Origin: Acinetobacter sp.
GTDB lineage: Bacteria > Pseudomonadota > Gammaproteobacteria > Pseudomonadales > Moraxellaceae
Reading direction: 5' to 3'
Length of the DNA: 7,112 nt
Assembly (NCBI GenBank): GCA_030152605.1
Contig: JASLJB010000081.1
Coordinates: 1 to 7,112, forward strand
Part shown: piece by piece, positions 5,219 to 7,112 of the stretch
Layout of the letters: each line of letters begins with the position of its first letter
Position numbering within the stretch: the first letter of the stretch is position 1
Position numbers and translations under genes: made by a program
Notes under the pieces: model-generated
Seen by the model: the letters and a program-made list of their open reading frames with translations, nothing else
Database searches by the model: none
What the model was told of the DNA's origin: nothing

Positions 5219-6625
5219 TTATCGCATTGCAGCCACATGCTGGTCGACATTGAGCTGTGTCAGACAAGCCTGTAAAGATTTTTGTTGTAAAGTTCGATAA
5301 ATTTCCATTTCATCATGCACCGCTGTGCCTAAGCACTGCTCAAAAATAGCTTGCGTGGATTCGGTGGCGTAGCTGCTTTGCGCGTCGTCACCCAAGTTGG
5401 ATTGGAAAATCCCCGCCGCAGACACCGGTAGGAAGTCCTCATAAACGATCGGTTCAATCGCCAAAACTTGTTCATTGATCAGCGTCTCAACTTGCTGCTC
5501 AGTCCAGGGTTGTTGTTGGGCTTGCTTGGGTTTTTTCTGCACAAAATAATAAAAATAGGCCAGTTTCTGTGCATGTAACTCAGCATAACTGTCTGGGAAT
5601 GCTTGAAATTCCTGTTCAAGTATATGCGAATAGGCCGGTGCATTAGATTCATCCGGTGGCGCGCCCAAACGCTGACGTGCTTGCTGCAATAAACGATCAT
5701 ACAGTGCACGTCCTTTGGCGGTCAGTGCCACACCACGCTGCTCGATTTCACCAAAGCGTGCGCTATGTTGACCGGCTTCGATTTGTTCGACGCCGACGAA
5801 ACTGACATTTTCTTCTAAGGCTTTAAAACTGGTTTGACGCAAAAGGATCGGGCACTCACGTTGCGGTGGCCCCTCGATCACGGCTTTGGGGGTGATGCCA
5901 CGTGATTGCATGCTTTGCTGCACAGTATCGATATCCAAGGTACGTGGCGTGAGGTGGTTGATATGTGGGCCTTTAAAGGCGACGACATCTGCGATCAGGC
6001 GATGTTGTTGATTTAAAGCATCATATAAAGATTTACTCACCGGAGAGTGGGTGTGCCAACGGAAGGTCTCGATCACTTCTTGGATAAATTGCTGTGCATC
6101 GCGCTCATCCAAGCCACCTTGTTGTTCAAACTTGCTAGTCAATGCCAAGGCACTTGGGGTAAAGATCTGACGTTTTAGCAGGGTCATCTCAGCCATGCTC
6201 CGTAGCTGCGGATCATCGATCAGTTCAAGCCGGAGTAGGGAGGTAAATATTCGAAATGGACATTGTTTCAGTGCATGACGATCGATGGCACGAAAAGCCG
6301 TGGCATGTACGGGCACACCCGCAGGCACCAAGTCATAGTAACCCACCGGATACATGCCCATCACCGCAAAGATACGACGTAAATTATTCAGCTCTTCGGC
6401 AGTACCGACCCGGATCGCACCATGCCGTTCTTGGGACAGGCGGTGTAGTTCATCGGTGAGTTGTAGTTGTTTTTCCAGCAGTGGACGTTTTTTCAAGGTG
6501 GCTCGGTTGACCTCAGCCACCAGTTCGATCAGGTCGCCGTATAGCGGGACTTCATTTTGATACATTTTAGACATTAGGGCCGAAAATTGGCTTCGGATTA
6601 AATTACTGCTCATCCATTGGGTCAT
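5219..6625 (-). CDS. hglS: HglS/YdcJ family 2-oxoadipate dioxygenase/decarboxylase
   Basis: A 468-residue protein of the former DUF1338 family, related to vicinal-oxygen-chelate proteins. Pseudomonas putida HglS converts 2-oxoadipate with O2 to D-2-hydroxyglutarate and CO2 using Fe(II), a late step of lysine breakdown through pipecolate and 2-aminoadipate. The P. putida active site, as I recall it, is His70, His226, Glu294 and Arg74. Matching residues here are His68 and Arg72 (ERHGAIRVGT), His224 (INHLTPR) and Glu293 (FGEIEQRG); the FLPVSAAGIF segment (398-407) matches the region of Val402. Other conserved blocks are GYYDLVPAGVPVHATAFR (95-112), TFRWH and PPQRECPILLRQTSFKAL. AGAGGA (6634-6639) lies 8 bases before the ATG, favouring this start over Met5. 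No signal peptide or membrane helix is seen. The rest of the lysine pathway is not in the window, so pathway membership is inference. Confidence 0.9.
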   Translation of the reverse strand: MTQWMSSNLIRSQFSALMSKMYQNEVPLYGDLIELVAEVNRATLKKRPLLEKQLQLTDELHRLSQERHGAIRVGTAEELNNLRRIFAVMGMYPVGYYDLVPAGVPVHATAFRAIDRHALKQCPFRIFTSLLRLELIDDPQLRSMAEMTLLKRQIFTPSALALTSKFEQQGGLDERDAQQFIQEVIETFRWHTHSPVSKSLYDALNQQHRLIADVVAFKGPHINHLTPRTLDIDTVQQSMQSRGITPKAVIEGPPQRECPILLRQTSFKALEENVSFVGVEQIEAGQHSARFGEIEQRGVALTAKGRALYDRLLQQARQRLGAPPDESNAPAYSHILEQEFQAFPDSYAELHAQKLAYFYYFVQKKPKQAQQQPWTEQQVETLINEQVLAIEPIVYEDFLPVSAAGIFQSNLGDDAQSSYATESTQAIFEQCLGTAVHDEMEIYRTLQQKSLQACLTQLNVDQHVAAMR

Positions 6626-6649
6626 CTTTTTATTCCTCTATTTTTCTCA

Positions 6650-6680
6650 TCACAGTGTGATCAGTGAGCGATGCACTGAT
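6650..6680 (-). promoter_or_regulatory. Two adjoining dyads in the hglS leader
   Basis: TCACA-G-TGTGA (6650-6660) is a perfect palindrome. Sharing its last base, ATCAGTG (6660-6666) and CACTGAT (6674-6680) form a 7-base dyad with a 7-base spacer. They lie 25-55 bases upstream of the hglS start codon. They could be regulator binding sites or a leader-RNA hairpin, depending on the unmapped transcription start. Confidence 0.4.
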
Positions 6681-6698
6681 TGAAGGTGATTGGATTTG

Positions 6699-6728
6699 TG
6701 CATACTTTTCATGCAAAACAATAACCAA
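6699..6728 (-). promoter_or_regulatory. Weak hglS promoter candidate with overlapping dyad
   Basis: On the minus strand TTGGTT (6728-6723) and TATGCA (6704-6699) are separated by 18 bases, a weak sigma-70-like pair. The -10 overlaps a dyad TGCAT-N7-ATGCA (6699-6715). Transcription from here would give a leader of about 65 bases carrying the hairpin at 6660-6680. Confidence 0.28.
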
Positions 6729-6739
6729 AATTTAAGATA

Positions 6740-6766
6740 TTGATATCATCAGTTAAGTTGATATCA
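6740..6766. promoter_or_regulatory. Tandem TTGATATCA repeats upstream of hglS
   Basis: TTGATATCA occurs at 6740-6748 and 6758-6766, each containing the perfect palindrome TGATATCA. The copies are 18 bases apart in direct orientation, 115-142 bases upstream of the hglS start. Paired palindromes at near two helical turns look like a double operator or activator site. The regulator is unknown; the LysR protein encoded downstream is a candidate by position only. Confidence 0.45.
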
Positions 6767-6918
6767 CATTAAAACCGTATGTCCCCACTTCAGCGCTTCA
6801 AGCCGTGATGTCACTGTGAGCTTGAATCAAGTTAGCGGCTGAAGTCCGACCATGATTATGATTCAATGGATTGACTATATTTTTTAAGTTGACTTATTGA
6901 ACATCGTGGCAGTGTGTT
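6767..6918. other. Spacer upstream of hglS without a recognised gene
   Basis: Apart from the nested inverted repeat (6787-6845), this stretch holds two TTGACT hexamers 18 bases apart (6871-6876 and 6889-6894). They resemble plus-strand -35 elements, but no good -10 follows at the proper distance. All three plus frames are broken by stops around 6850-6900. Confidence 0.5.
6787..6845. repeat. 59-base nested inverted-repeat structure
   Basis: The outer arms ACTTCAGC (6787-6794) and GCTGAAGT (6838-6845) are perfect over 8 bases and can extend by GC/GC past one bulged base. Inside, TTCAAGC (6797-6803) pairs with GCTTGAA (6820-6826), and within that lies TCAC-T-GTGA (6811-6819). Neither strand has a T-run after it, so it is not a standard terminator. 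It may be a structured RNA, a protein-binding site or an element remnant. Confidence 0.45.
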
Positions 6919-7112
6919 TTGGCAAACGAATATAAAGAACAGCGGCATGACTTTTTTTCATTGCATGACGAAAAACACTATTTTTGTGTGATAGTTCTCG
7001 TAAACCTATTGGCAATAATTTAATAAATCTATATACTCATGGCACTTTTAGAAGCGGAGACCCTAAGTGGGAAGTTGTTCGAGTTATAGGTGGTTTAATC
7101 AACCCGATTTAG
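6919..7112 (+). pseudogene. Unrecognised coding-like stretch with one frame change
   Basis: Not recognised. One plus frame is open from 6901 to a TAA at 7021-7023 (possible TTG start at 6919) and reads NEYKEQRHDFF, then HDEKHYFC. The next frame is open from 6969 to TAG at 7110-7112 and reads SSRKPIGNN, then NLYTHGTFRSGDPKWEVV and IGGLINPI. Both segments look protein-like, hydrophilic first and then more mixed. They join sensibly if one base is lost or gained around 6981-6990, after a short T-run. No ATG start or ribosome binding site is seen. The alternative is a short gene starting at TTG 6984 (42 residues) or chance. The stop codon is the last three bases of the window. Confidence 0.3.

Noticed and set aside
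4608..5275. 70- and 74-codon open frames in and around the lysR-hglS spacer (4608-4820 minus, 5051-5275 plus)
   Set aside because: Each overlaps a real gene in another frame, has no ribosome binding site and has no protein-like character.
6650..6680. CRP/Vfr binding site at TCACAGTGTGA
   Set aside because: The spacing is wrong: CRP-type sites need TGTGA-N6-TCACA, while here the halves are inverted and one base apart.
1..7112. CRISPR array, tRNA, rRNA or full insertion sequence
   Set aside because: No regularly spaced direct repeats, no cloverleaf or rRNA-like stretch and no transposase were seen on either strand.

Overview
The window looks like chromosomal DNA of a gammaproteobacterium of the Moraxellaceae, most likely Acinetobacter. 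The basis is the moderate GC of the genes, very AT-rich spacers and the character of the proteins. This is a judgement from reading the sequence, not from a search.

Left part (1-1740, plus strand): a YbfF-type alpha/beta-hydrolase (esterase) gene is closed by a strong intrinsic terminator. Next comes a complete BrnT/BrnA type II toxin-antitoxin operon, ending in a stable hairpin. Between the two, on the minus strand, lies an open frame that reads like the C-terminal end of a membrane protein whose 5' part is missing. The toxin-antitoxin module may therefore sit in or next to a broken gene.

Right part (1741-6625, minus strand): three intact genes point the same way but are separated by long AT-rich spacers, so each probably has its own promoter. 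In order of transcription they are an HglS/YdcJ-family 2-oxoadipate dioxygenase/decarboxylase, a LysR-family regulator, and a 424-residue hexameric-type glutamate dehydrogenase. A plausible link, which is inference, is amino-acid catabolism. HglS acts late in lysine/2-aminoadipate breakdown, where transamination makes glutamate, and glutamate dehydrogenase returns glutamate to 2-oxoglutarate. The palindrome TGATATCA, found three times in the window, occurs only upstream of hglS (twice) and upstream of the dehydrogenase gene (once).

Non-coding content: the 776-base gap between the dehydrogenase and lysR genes holds a 68-base element bounded by 13-base perfect inverted repeats. The lysR leader has a 9+9 dyad just downstream of a -10-like hexamer. 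The hglS upstream region is rich in dyads, including a nested 59-base inverted-repeat structure. The last ~200 bases (plus strand) hold an unrecognised coding-like stretch that changes frame once and ends with the final three bases.

No clearly new multi-gene system is visible. The best leads are the shared palindrome, the 68-base inverted-repeat element, the broken membrane gene beside brnTA, and the unidentified coding remnant at the right edge.
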